A stretch of 64,000 bases of DNA from Tetragonia tetragonoides (lineage: Eukaryota > Streptophyta > Magnoliopsida > Caryophyllales > Aizoaceae), in the NCBI GenBank assembly GCA_038025085.1, contig CM076146.1:18884001-18948000 (forward strand), in the 5' to 3' direction. Shown here piece by piece: positions 34,731-46,187 of the stretch; within the stretch, counting starts at the first letter, position 1, and each line of letters begins with the position of its first letter. Position numbers and translations under genes: made by a program. The notes beneath the pieces are model-generated. The model had not been told where the DNA came from. It saw only the letters and a program-made list of their open reading frames with translations, and searched no databases.

Positions 34731-35085
34731 AGCTGAAATCTAAGAATAATTAGGAGGTTTCTCTCTCTAAGAAGCTCTCTATTGATGGCAAATTATAAAG
34801 GTGATGTCCCAAATCAACCTAGCCCAAAGCTTATATAGGGCTCGCAAGGAAAAGAGAAAAAATAAGGCAATCCATCAAAAAGGGGCTCCAGCGGCCCCTG
34901 GGACAGCCGCTGAAGGCTCAGTGACGCTCGATAGTGCAGCGCAGGCCCAGCGGCCAGCCGCTGAGCTTCAGCTGCAAGCCGTTGAGCCCCAGCGTTCAGC
35001 CGTTGGAGCCTGGCGGCACCCTTTTTCGCCCCCGCTGTTCCGCGTATGCCGCTGGACTGCTCCCGTCAGCCGCCGGACGCTTTTC
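34731..35085 (-). promoter_or_regulatory. Promoter of DUF7745-like gene F: TATA plus GC motif cluster
   Basis: The minus strand has CCCTATATAA at 34840-34831, about 100 bp before the ATG. From 35080 to 34880 stands a dense run of agcggc/gccgctg motifs (ccagcggccagccgctgag and variants). Layout equals that of the LTR promoters. Bases 35090-35518 are AT-rich with no gene. Confidence 0.6.
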
Positions 35086-36399
35086 TCGAGACAAACCCCT
35101 TTTCTCCGGTTTTGGACACTTTCCTTAACTGATTTGGACTCAAATATGGCTATTTTTCCTATTTCTTCTCTTATTTCTATTTTGTATTATTTCCTTAAAT
35201 TAATGGAAACTCCACAATTTCCTTATTTCTTTTTGGATGATTATCATCTGTTTTATTAATTCCCTTTTACTTATTATTTTCATTTCATTTTTTCACCCCT
35301 TCCCTTTTTTCATTTTTTTAGGAGGGACATGGTACGTCTTTTTTTAAAACTTTTTGGTTGTATCATTTTTTGGCTAAGTTGCTATTACTTGCGCTTTTGC
35401 TTGACTACGTGTGCATTTGTATTAGCCTAATTACGTGCAACGACCAATAAATAAGCAAACAATATTCTACAAATACAAAGTCCGAATGTTTGTTTAAAAC
35501 AAATGTTCAAAATGTATTTCACACAAATACATTATCATAAAAGCTATCACCCGCATCATCATCCGTACGGGGCACCTCAAAGTGGTCTACCTCCGCACCT
35601 CATCACCATCGATCGACGCTACAAACTGGCCAGGGTCAAATGAGGAATGATGGGCAGGATCTCGATATGAACTCCCTTCCCCGGCATAGCTCAAGTCATA
35701 CCCCCACGAAGAACGAGGAGGCATGATAGGCACCATAGGAGCAGGAACCGGGGGCCGGTAGTAAAGACCACCATACGAAGGATATCCTGCATACCCGAGA
35801 TAAGGATAATACATCGGCACATGCATACACTACTACAAAAATGCTATTTCTCCGCGCTGGAAATCTTGATTTTCTACACCTGCAAGAGTGGGAAAATTTT
35901 GTTTTCCACGCTAAAAAGCGTGGGAAAAATCAATGTAGAGATTTTCCACACTTTTTAGTGTCATATTTTGCCACACTTTTAAGTGTGGATAATTTAACTT
36001 TCTCCACGCATATGTGCCACATTATTCCATTTACTTTTAAGCTGAATAATTATTTATGTCACTTAATGGTGTGGAAAAAATGGCGGAAATTTGTAACAAC
36101 AAATAAAGTAACAAAATTTGGTGGGAAAGTATTTCGAGGCATTTATGCAGCCAACCATTGTATATCACATTAGAACTTTTTTTCTTTGGACAAAGAAACA
36201 AGCTAAGCTAATATTATTCATCCACTTGGGGGAAAAAAAGTGTATTATACAACTTTACAGCAAAACACCCAAAGACATAAACAATCACCTCTTAACCAGA
36301 TAAAGAAAGCCAACCCAAAAAGCGCTCACACAAGCTAAATGAAATCCTTACAGACAGAAAAGACAACAAAAAATTGGAATTGAATCAAACTGCAGATTT

Positions 36400-36640
36400 G
36401 AGTAACGGATCTGTAGAGTTGTTGATGGGCCTGTAATTCTGCTCCCTCAAAATTTCGTTAATTGGTGCTGGAAGAGCTGTCTTTCTGGCTCTATGCAGTA
36501 TGTTCTCACCACCGCACATTACTTCTAAAATCACTACAGCTCGTCTAAGCCCCATGGGTCTACGAGTAATGCAAAGTCATTTCAAGATATTAGACCATAT
36601 TTCAGCTGATAGGTGCAGCAAAAAAAGAGCTATCCAGCAG
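36400..36640 (-). pseudogene. Captured coding-like fragment in CACTA, unidentified
   Basis: The minus strand reads for about 70 codons with one TGA: SAEIWSNILK, then RRPMGLRRAVVILEV, CGGENILHRARK and LPAPINEILREQNYRP, ending in TGA or TAG-type stops after LLKSAV. The composition is that of a real protein, not repeat. I do not recognise the family. Its presence inside a CACTA element suggests a captured host exon. Confidence 0.4.
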
Positions 36641-37498
36641 ATTGTGATTCATGACATATGAGACAATTGAAATGCTAGAAATCCCACCTCAAGTTGATCC
36701 CCTACATGCATTTGTGACGTCCTGTATAATCCAAAACAAAACAAGTTCACAAACACGAATTTGTTTTCAATTTTTGTATAACTGGGTTTTTGCACTGCAC
36801 CTTATCAGATAAACATAAGATTAAAAACCTTACTTGTACCGAATCACAAGAGTAGGCTTCAAAGCCTTAGGCCCATTTCAAATGCCCTCTGTTGTGTTTG
36901 GGAACCTGTGTAATGCAAAAATGATGTCAAAATGAACAAAAACAGTTCTAAAGTAAAAGAAAAAACTTGGTCTGCATATCAATTAGCCCATAGAATTCAT
37001 CAAAACTATACAACGTGATTGGTGTGAAATAGTGCTTCACAGAATTTCAGCCCATGCCTATTTGTAATATAAATACATAAGTACACAGTAACAGTATGTA
37101 TCACAGTCAATCAATGGCATATGTATGATTATTTTCAACTCTATTTCAATGAATTGCCCAGATAGAGAACAGAAATAAAGTCATGAACAAGATCGTACGT
37201 GGAACCAGCAATAAATACTATCTGAAATTTAAATCAACTAACAGACAAAAATTACTACAAAAAGAAATTACAAAGCCAACGGCGACTGAGTTCTTGATGA
37301 ACTAATGAACTTAGCCTTAACACTAGCATAAAAAGTATCTAAGGTAGTTCCAACTTCCATCAACTAAAATAAGAAAGGATAGCTTGCACTGAAGAATGAA
37401 AAATATTCCATAAACAATGAAAAAGGCAGGTATCGATTTTTATAGGCCTTAATACCATTGACACTATTCAATCATAGCCCAGCATATTTACTAGCAAC
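36641..37498. other. CACTA interior, no gene recognised
   Basis: AT-rich sequence that may include introns of captured genes. No domain or RNA gene was seen. The same holds for 38289-40020 in the other half of the element. Confidence 0.4.
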
Positions 37499-37511
37499 AA
37501 TAGCATAGAAA

Positions 37512-38275
37512 ATATGCCTTATCAAAAAGGCCTACAAGAGATTAACCCCTGCTGCAGCAAATGTGCCTTGGAAAAGGCTTGTTCAGATGAAAGGCATTCT
37601 GCCTAAGCACAGGTTTGTCCTGTAGATTGCTTTTCATGATCACCTGCAAACTGTAGACAGGTGCATAATTTGGAATCCTCAAATCCCCTCCTCCCCAGTG
37701 TGTGTTGTGTGATTCTGGACATATGGAGACTATGGAACACCTTTTCTTTTCCTATGAGTATTCTGAACAGGTTTGGGGGAGTCTGCTTAGATGGTTTGGT
37801 GAGCATAGACATGTAGCTGGCTGGAGCACAGAGAAAACGTGGGCAGTCTGGAGGTTAAAAGGACAGCGAGCTCATACGGAGATCCTCTGTCATCTCTTTT
37901 CTACATCATTATATCACATATGGATTGAGCAAAATTATAGGAGATTCCAGCAGCAGAGTAAACTTGCAAGTTTAAGAGTGCGACAAATTGTTCAAGACCT
38001 TCTAATTATTGGTCAGCAGCAGAGTAGATGGTGTACATATTTAGCTAAGCTTAATAGTTATCCCAACTAGTGTGACCAGTTGATGTGGCCCCTGTATGAG
38101 GTACATGTTTCTTGAACTCTTCCTAGAAGATGGCAAGACACTTGTATTGATTGGGGCTAGCTCAACTATTTAGGAGTTGTTTACTTCTTCTGTGATCTAG
38201 TTGTTTGTCATACAGCTAGTGTGTACTCAAACGCTTACTTTTGGTTGAAATAAAATTTCCTTTTTAACCAAAAAA
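37512..38275 (+). mobile_element. 5'-truncated LINE inside CACTA, with zf-RVT domain
   Basis: Flanked by a perfect 13-bp duplication aatagcatagaaa (37499-37511, 38276-38288) with an A-run at the 3' end. It encodes a different zf-RVT domain from the first LINE: CVLCDSGHMETMEHLFFSYEYSEQVW, the CX2C...HX4H-type end of an L1 ORF2, with a stop and frameshift upstream near 37620. The ORF ends at about 38070. It is a separate LINE family from that at 22110. Confidence 0.88.
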
Positions 38276-40023
38276 AATAGCATAGAAAGGGGAAAAACAG
38301 GAACCTAAGAAAGATGACATTGCCAAATAGGAACTACCACCTAAGTCAAAGTTCTCACTAATTTACAGATCATGAGTTCACCCCTAGTCCCCACTGATAA
38401 ACTCAAGCATGAATTGCTCACATAGCAAATCCTAGAGCCTAGAAATAGTAACCAACAAAGGAGAAAGCAGACCCCCTGCTCAAATGAAAATTGAATCCTT
38501 TTTAGTCACAGACCCTATCATCCACAATCCTTTATAAATGCTACCTACATACAAATTTGACGACTGGAAGGGTTTGGTGATCATATGGATGTGAGACACA
38601 TCATTTAGACATAAGTTTAAGGAGCCGTTCAAGATGGTTTATCGGTTCTGACATAGTGACACTTACCACAGAGATAAGAGTGAATGACAAAGCCCATTAC
38701 AAGTTAAAACAAGAAGGGCATATAGTTTGTTTGCCAACTAATTTAACCATATCTAGTAATACTAAGCAACTTCCTATTTGTATGTCATACAAATGTGATG
38801 ACATCACACATGCAAATACCCAAATCCAAGCAGCAGGAAACTAGTGTTCAGTGTTTCTTTGTCAGGGACACCAGACATTGCAAATTTATAATAAATAAAA
38901 TGAACATTTATGTTTGCACTCTTTAACAAATAGCCAATCAGAATCATATAATTAGCTTAGCTATAGCCAATTTTCCTCATCAACCTGTAGATTCAATAAT
39001 TCGCTACTCTAAACAGATACATGTTAGTCCTGCAACACACCAACATGAAAGAAAAAGGAAATTACCTGCACAAATTACGGCCTTGTGCCCATTGATTCTA
39101 TACATTGCAGCATATATTTTCAAGTTAACAACAACAAATAAGAAATTAACAATAGAATCACTCAAGGTTAAGGATTAATGGGTGGTCTTACCTAGCATTA
39201 CATTGGCCTTGCTTTATTCTCTGTGACATTCTGAAAAAATATTGCACCGTGCTTTCATTGCCAGAGGCCCAGACATAATATCAACAGTGATAGTAGACCA
39301 AAAGACCACTTGAGCTGGGAACACAAAAATCATGATGTAGGCGAAGATGGTTAAGTTAATTAATGGAGAAAGACACAACATTAACTAATAAAAAGGACAC
39401 TTCAAGTTCATGTCTAGCCTAAAAGTCCTGGATTAAAATCTTTAAAGAGAACTTGTACTTGCAAGTGTTGTGTCTCAAGCCTATCCACATACCCAGCGCA
39501 GAAATGCTAGCAGTTTGTGGGTATAATTCAGCAAAGAGTAAAATTAACTTATTAAGGGTCTTTTGTTACCAGCAGCTACTGAAGTTACAAGCTGCCAATT
39601 TTGGATGAATAGATAAATGTTCAGATTCGTACAGGGGTTGCTGAATTCATCTGTTTACTAGGAAGAAGAAATCTACCTCAGTCTTTATCTTTAGTTTCTT
39701 GTGTCAAGATCTGCACAACAAGGGAACAACTAAGATGAGGCATTAACTCATACTTACAGTGAGGTGTTAAGTGAGTAAAGAAATCATACTTAAGTTCGTA
39801 TGTTGTGCTAATATGAATCAAGTTCAGGCACAATCTTATTTTATACACAAATTATGCAAATTATGAATTTATAGTCGTAGACTTGTAGAATAAAGAATCA
39901 ACAAATGTATAATGATGCTCAATATACACATTCATGAAGATACAACGCTTATTCATCAACAACAAAAAAAACAGTAGAATCATATTTATGCTTCAAGTTA
40001 ACAACAATATATAACACTCTAAC

Positions 40024-40108
40024 TTGCCTTCTGTTCTTCTGAATTCTCACACTGATGTCGTTCCAGTAGAGACCCGGAAGTGGACTTACCCTCCTTTTGA
40101 TGCCCATG
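40024..40108 (+). pseudogene. Captured aminoacylase-1 exon fragment
   Basis: The peptide LPSVLLNSHTDVVPVETRKW then YPPFDAH is the metal-binding HTDVVPV region of aminoacylase-1, an M20-family metallohydrolase that deacylates N-acyl amino acids. The fragment ends at a plausible donor (cat|gtaaaac), suggesting a captured genomic exon and intron. It has no start codon or remaining protein, so it is not functional. Confidence 0.75.
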
Positions 40109-41861
40109 TAAAACGAAAAGCAAAAATCAGCCTTTCAAAGGGGAAATTAGCCAAAATCCGAAAAGTAGCCCCAAATAATGAAAGTACAATCAATCCCAAA
40201 AGAGTCAATCAGCCAAAAAACGAAATTCGGCCCCAAATACATGAAATTAGCCCCAAAACATGTGCAAATTGTCAGAAAACGAAAAAACTAAATATATACA
40301 TCTATTAAGTAGCACAATTCGCAGTAAAGGCAATGGGAGAGGGAGGGTGGGAGAGAGTACCGCGTGGGAGAGAGTACCGCCATACCCAATTCCACAAAGA
40401 TCAGTTCTCACGAACGCTTGACCAATTATTCAATCAAGATTAGCGTTTTGCAAAATCGAAAAAACCCTAGCCTTGATCGTAACAAAATGGAGCAAGAGAA
40501 AAATCCTAACACGAGGGGGGAGAGGGGGGGGGGAGGTTTTGAGCCTGAAGGTGTCTGGGCTTCTCTCAAATTCTTTTTATTTTTTCTTTTCATTTATTTT
40601 TTTCCGTGATTAAAATTAGACGCGTTAGCGGTTATTGCTTACTAAGCGCACACGAAATTCTAAGTTTGGAAGCTGGTCTATCCAATTCCACAATGACGAG
40701 CGCAGTAAACTTGCGATTTTATTTTCCACGTATTAAAAGCGTGGAAAAGCTGCGTTGTTTTAGCCCCACTTCGTCAAGCGTGGAAAAAAAAGTGTCATGT
40801 ATTAACATATTTGTTGTAGTGATAAGAGTAGGCTCCACATACGGAGTTATCCTACTCTCACCAGAGCGGTCCGACCGATGTACAGGCACCCTCTCTCTCT
40901 TAGGACTCTCCTTCCGAGGGCTCCTCTCGCGTGAAGGGCTACGCTCAAGAGAGCTCACACCCTCATCATCCGACAGCACCACCTGTCGTGACCTACGAGG
41001 AAGGGGTCGACGGTACTCAACCTGCATCCCACAGAAAGTCATAAGACACATTTCTCAAAGCAAACAACTTTGAAAATGCAAAATGCAAACTTACCTTGTC
41101 CAAGTCAGCTCTTGAACAAGTACCCTTCGAAAGGGCTCGGGATATCCAAGACTTCATGGCATGCATCATCTTGAAGACATTCCCGGTCTACTCACGATCA
41201 AGCTACACAAAGAAAAGTTAGTACGAGCATATAAAGAAGCAAGGCATTTCACACTTTGGTAAATTACGAATTTACCCCTGGATGCCCAACGAGAAGAGGA
41301 AGGCCCTGTATGTCCTCATCAAGGTCCTCTGTCATAGGGATCTCTCCCCAACACTCCTTCTCGCCATAATCCCGACCTCGGACCAGCATGTCTGGGACAT
41401 CCACCTCGATGTCATCAACCCGAGGTTCCTACAAAGCAAAGTGAGTTAGTATCAATAAAGCAAGAGGTGTAGAAAATCAAGTATAAATTCTTACCTTCAA
41501 GCCCAGAAATGAAGGCATGAGGCGATCACGGCGGAACTGCTCATAGTGCCCCGCAAGATCCTCCGAGGGCTCCCTCAAATATCGCAAGCATCTGAGCCGA
41601 CCATGGCCTCCGCAACCTGCTCGCGAGACAAGCACCTCACCAAGAACATGGACGAGGGAGGATCCAAAGGAATCCTAGGGCTCTCCAAGTCGGGGTAAAC
41701 CTGACGGAAAATTTGCTCCCCAAGATACCACTCAAAGGAGAACGGGCCTGAAATCAGGATCCTCTGACGGTCCATCTCCCTAGAAGCAAGGATGGCGTCC
41801 GGAGCCGACCCATGATACTTCGCCCATGGGAAGTAATCAATCTACACAAGCATGCAACATA

Positions 41862-42127
41862 CTCCCTCTGTTTCATATTGTAAGTCATTTTTTGACTTTG
41901 CACATAGATTAAGAAATTGTAAATTCAAGAGAAATAGATGATAAAACTACTAAATTATCCTTAATCAATAAATGCAATATTGGTGAGAAAAAAGTAGTAA
42001 AAGATATGAAAAAGGAAGGGTAAAGTAGGAAAAATAGCATTAAATACCTATTGGAAACTGTAAAGTGACTTATATTGTGAAACAAAATCAAAGTCAAAAT
42101 ATGACTTATATTGTGAACCGGAGGGAG
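41862..42127. mobile_element. Stowaway-like MITE, 266 bp
   Basis: Terminal inverted repeats ctccctctgtttc and gaaccggaggga(g) with TA duplications (41860-41861, 42128-42129) are the classic Stowaway (mariner-type) ends. Internal AT-rich arms repeat gacttatattgtga. It lies in an intron of the PMD gene. Confidence 0.9.
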
Positions 42128-43540
42128 TAAGACATTTCCACACCAAGAAATGCAGTCCATACCAAAAACAAATATAATATTTTTACCTTGTGCCAGTCGA
42201 TGCGCAAGAGAGCCTCCCTATACTGCTGGAGAGTATGTAGAGGCGCTGGACCCCTATGGCGCCATGCCCTACAAACCGGGAAATCCAAGGCCTAGTCCGT
42301 AGGCACTAACTCCGAGAAATGCTCAAAAAACCAAAGCTACATTCAAACATGAAATTAAGCACCGCACACTTAAATCATGCAAAGCAAATACAAAGGTAGA
42401 AAATGCACCTGTAAAACCTTCCAAAAGCCGCACAAGCTCACAGCAGGAAGGTTCGCCTGCTTGTACCCCTCGTCGTTCACGCGGCAGGCGTACCGCATGC
42501 ATCTCAAGAGGTTGGCATAGCCCGGCAACCGCCAGTTGTACTCTCTCACTCTCTCCTAATCCAGTAGACTCGGAAGGTAGATGGCATGAATGCGATCCCC
42601 CTTGTCACTAAAGATAGTGGTCGCAAGGAGGTAGGCGATAAACATCCTCGCCTTTTGCACCACCGAGGTATTCCTCTTATACCTCGGGTCTTTCAAAGCC
42701 GTAAAAAGCTCACTGTAAGAACGGTAGTGGTAACCCCAAGTGTTCCCCCAAGGGCCGAAAAGCTCCACCAACTCCGTCTTACGTTTCCAAATGGAAACGT
42801 CATAAACAATGGGCGTACCCAAGAAAGGTATCGCGGTCAATATCGCAAACTCCGAAGGAGTAATCATTATTTCCCCATTAGAGAAATGGAACGTATTGGT
42901 AGTATCCCAAAAACGCGCCAAAGACAACCGAACGATACATCTCTTGACTCGCTCAACCGAGTCCATCGCTCTCAAAACGGTGACCAAATCCCGCATTCAA
43001 AACCACATCTTGCACCACTTTGGGCAAGGTTTTGAAAAGCTTAACCGAAGATCCGTAGTTTCCTTGGGCCTTCAAATTCCCATCGGGTTCCTATGATCAA
43101 GTTCACCTTTCTTAGGTTCACATTTCAATCAAATGTTCAATCCTAAACATGTTTCTAAGTTTGTTCAAGCCGCGCAAGATCACATGCGTTACAAGCTTGA
43201 CAATTGCATACAAATTCTATACAAATTCTATCCAAGGCATGCATATAAACTCAAATCCAATGCATTAAAACTATGAATTCAAAGTTTGAGGACTTACCAC
43301 GAACTTGGAAGCCCGAGACCTCAAATGAGTCGCCAGTCGGAAAAGCAACTCTGATCGATCCCAAACAATGTCGGGCATCCTATTCGACCGGGTGTATCGA
43401 TCTTGAGAAAAAGCCACATTAGGCTTCCTCTTTGAAGGCTTCACATGAGGTGGAAAAGCCTTGGTGAAAATGTTGATTTCCTCGACCTCCTCCCGCACCT
43501 CGGACCTCTTACTCCTCCTCTTTCCCAATTTTGGAGCCAT

Positions 43541-44280
43541 GGAAGAAGGATGAACAAGCAAGCAAGAACAAACAAGCAAAATTGGAGAATTTTGGATTTT
43601 CTCTCTCCAAGGGTTTCAAAAACCCACTCTAGATTCACCCCAAATTTGTGAGAAATCACAAATAAACTTCAAATTATGCAAAGATTATGCAAAAGCAAGC
43701 AAATGCAAGCAAAAAGAAGCAAATTTGAGCAAGAATGAGCAAAGATTGAAGCTTGAGCAACAATGGAGTTAGAGAGAGAGAGGCTCGAAATTTTGGGGAA
43801 GAAATGACCCAAAAAATCGATTTTCTCTCACTTAAACCTCGACCGCGCCACTGAACCGGCCCAGCGGCCCAGCTGCTGTCCCTGGCGGCCAATTCGCTGG
43901 CCCCAGTGGCTATGCCGCCAGGCCGGGCGGCTACCCTCAGCACCCCCGCGACGCTGCCTGTGCCGCTGAACGGGCCCGGTAAGGCCGCTCAGCCCTCAGC
44001 GGCCCACCGCATGGCCGCTGGACCTCTTTCCTCTTCCGCCTCTCATGGGGCGGGCCCTTGAGTTCACATTCCGCGTGGGATTTTATTTTTCGACAGTTAA
44101 AAGCTCGGAAGATACAGGCACGTTACCCAAAATGACTACTGTACCCCTGCAGCACGGTTTCCTATCCTAGGGACCCGTCAACAATCTAATTTTTGCAGGC
44201 ACAGGCACAAAATCTATTTTTTGCAGACACAGGCACAACTTCTCAGTACAAAGGCATCGCATCATTTTCTTAAAAGCACA
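43541..44280 (-). promoter_or_regulatory. Upstream region of PMD gene F with GC motif cluster
   Basis: 43850-44035 is a dense run of agcggcccagctgctg, gccgctgaac and similar motifs, about 310 bp upstream of the ATG at 43540, as in the other PMD copies. No TATA box was recognised. No gene is seen here. Confidence 0.45.
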
Positions 44281-44520
44281 GTAAGGCATCGGGAGCGACA
44301 GAGGCTCTTCGACGGGAGACTATTAATTTAGTCTTACGTCTGCATCGGCAAGGCACAAGCATTATCTAAGCAGAGCTACACAACGCTTTTTGACGTTGAG
44401 GCTATTTAAATTAGCGTCACGTTGGCACCCGCAAAGCAGAGCTACGCAACACTCTTCGACATTGAGGGTATTAAAATTAGCGTCACGTTGGCACTAGCAA
44501 AGCAGGTAACCCTGACCACA
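44280..44520. repeat. Tandem repeat of about 80-90 bp near the polypurine tract
   Basis: Phrases gcagagctac(a/g)caac(g/a)ctttt-gacgttgagg and ttagcgtcacgttggcac recur at about 44370-44435 and 44445-44495, with a diverged first unit at about 44285-44340. Position matches the repeats at 687-1430 in element A. Confidence 0.6.
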
Positions 44521-44636
44521 AGCGATCAGGACTTACTTTTTATCTTTTCTCTAACATAAGCATTTTCATAGAAAAAAAAACACCGCATGCATTTTTTTTA
44601 GCAAATACTTAGACCTTCGCTATCACAAGCTCGGCC

Positions 44637-44650
44637 AAAGTGGGGGCTTC
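44637..44650 (+). other. Polypurine tract of element F
   Basis: aaagtgggggcttc lies directly before the LTR start tgcagacacc. It is the clearest polypurine tract in the window and fixes the plus orientation of F. Confidence 0.75.
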
Positions 44651-45860
44651 TGCAGACACCCTAATCGGTTCTCATCCCCTGGCACTACAAAGCCCGATGA
44701 TGATGGTAATGGATTAACATGGACGTAAGTAGAAAAGAACATTGCTCGGAAATCTAGACCAAATTCCTTGAAACCTCATTCTTTGGATGACCCTTGTTAT
44801 AAGGATTCCAACGCCTTTGACCTTGCCTCAATCAGGCTCTCGGATCAAGAGATATCGCGTCTTGAAAATTTTGGTCAAAACCGCTCAATCCCGACCCCTA
44901 GGTCAGCCCAAGGGCAATTTCGTAATTTACTGAGCACAAAAAGTTAAAAATCCCTAGCCGCGCGCGCGCATTTGGATCAAGCGGCTGACGCTATCAACCC
45001 GGCGGCACACGCGTGACAGCTGGGGCCCTCAGGCCAGCCGCTGGACCCAGCGGCCAGCCGTTGAGCTTCAGGGGCAGCCGCTGGCCCCCAGCTGCCCTCC
45101 GGGTAGCCGCTGGGCCTGATTTTCTAGTTGGGCCGAGTTTGGCGCCGCGTTTTCAACCCTAGGCCCCTAATTCTGTCCCCTAACTCTATAAACACTCCCC
45201 TTCACCCTCTTTTGAGAGAGGTTGGTTAGTTTATAATTCTGAGAGCAATTTGAGAGCACAAATACCCCAAATCATAGAATATTCAGAATTTGAAGACTCA
45301 AGCAAGCCATTGCACCCAACCTAGCACCCAAGATTGAAGAGCAATTCCATATCTACTAGTCCCGTTCGAATAAAACGTCCAGGTTAACCATCCTAAGGGC
45401 CTAAATCTCCTTATTAACTTCTTTTATTATTTTTGATTATGGTTGAATAATTATGCATGTTTTGATCCTTGTAAATAATTATGTATGTTAGTTTAATTTA
45501 AACTTTGCATCTTTTAATAGTATTATGCATGTTTGCATCTTTTTATGTTTATTCATGCACGTAGCAACCTCTTTAGGTTTATTTTAGCATTAATTTGATA
45601 TTTTTGCATTGCACTTCCATTGAAGTTACTAACAAATTTATTGATGTGCATATGCAATGCTTGGCGCGTTTAGCAAAGTGTGGTAGGTTGGAGCGTTTTA
45701 TTATTGTTCTTATCTTTTGTTGTGCTTGATAATTTTATGCATGTAAATTGGATATAAATTGTGCAAAGTGATAACGGTAGATAATTTGGTTGTCTTTAAC
45801 CTACCTAGTTAAATTTAGGATCTTGGACGACCGGATTTATATGTAACCATATAGTTTAAA
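44651..45860 (+). repeat. LTR of F/H, 3' part lost
   Basis: Starts tgcagacaccctaatcgg and aligns in inverted orientation with 21305-20269. GC motif cluster at 44955-45125, then TATA box ctctataaac (45184-45193). The GTTGGGTGCCTAACACC motif and a primer site expected near the 3' end are absent, so the LTR joins H sequence by a deletion; the right edge is approximate. Confidence 0.7.
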
Positions 45861-46187
45861 TAAATATTTGACATGGATAGGCTTAGTAGAGGCAGTTAAT
45901 TCAGGCGATTTAGATGAGATTTGTTTTGTTTATTTCGTACCCACACCCCCGAACTCAATATTTAGCCCCTTTGAGTATGAGTCAATTCCCAATAGGAATT
46001 GGGTGCACTTTTTGATGGTTTCCAATTGTTTCCTAAAAATTGGTGATGACTTCATTGCTTGTGAATTACTATTCCCCATCTCAATTGAATTAAAATTGCA
46101 TATGACGTATTATTTAAGAACCATTAATTCCAACCAAGTAATCTCAACGAGCGCCGAAAAAGGCGAGGGTTCTTTCACCTTGGTTGC
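45861..46187. other. Junction region, no supported gene
   Basis: Between the truncated LTR and H pol. An open frame here (45868-46203) has no family resemblance and is taken as chance. Gag and the protease core of H are missing. Confidence 0.4.

Larger units (their letters stand above)
35828..40821. mobile_element. Non-autonomous Pack-type CACTA transposon, 5.0 kb
   Basis: Ends are CACTACTACAAAAAT and, in reverse complement, CACTACAACAAATAT (13 of 15 match), flanked by a 3-bp duplication ata (35825-35827, 40822-40824), as expected for CACTA. Subterminal repeats around a cacgctaaaaagcgtgg/ttttccac core lie at 35860-36010 and 40720-40795. No transposase was recognised. It carries an aminoacylase-1 exon fragment, another coding-like fragment and a LINE. 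Uninterrupted PMD sequence at 52900-52925 shows the empty-site form (catgcataggagc). Confidence 0.9.
35519..43540 (-). pseudogene. PMD gene, antisense in element F (split by CACTA transposon)
   Basis: The ATG at 43540 opens MAPKLGKRRSKRSEV; exon 1 ends at 43298 (gtaagt donor, 81 codons). Exon 2 carries the PMD core ARFWDTTNTFHFSNGE and ILTAIPFLGTPIVYD (42990-42550), with a one-base frameshift near 42980. Later exons are 42530-42415, 42340-42190, 41780-41485 (ISGPFSFEWYLGEQIF) and 41440-41275. A C-terminal Arg/Ser- and Pro/Tyr/Gly-rich tail is at 41060-40825 and continues at 35827-35587 beyond the CACTA insert. The natural stop by comparison with the 52598 copy is TGA at 35519-35521, but an upstream frameshift ends the ORF at 35587. 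Order and strand match the other Tat copies: PMD gene, then DUF7745-like gene. Confidence 0.7.
32631..45860 (+). mobile_element. Tat element F: 3' part with antisense genes and LTR
   Basis: The plus-oriented order is the last 30 or so codons of integrase (32631-32725), the conserved block (32876-32955), an antisense DUF7745-like gene (34730-33208), an antisense PMD gene (43540-35519), tandem repeats, polypurine tract and LTR (from 44651). The body upstream is gone, replaced by fragment E. The same LTR also stands where a 5' LTR would for element H, so F and H look like a tandem arrangement sharing one LTR. Confidence 0.7.

Noticed and set aside
42586..43035. Plus-strand ORFs overlapping PMD gene F
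   Set aside because: Shadows of the minus-strand PMD exon, which carries the family motifs.
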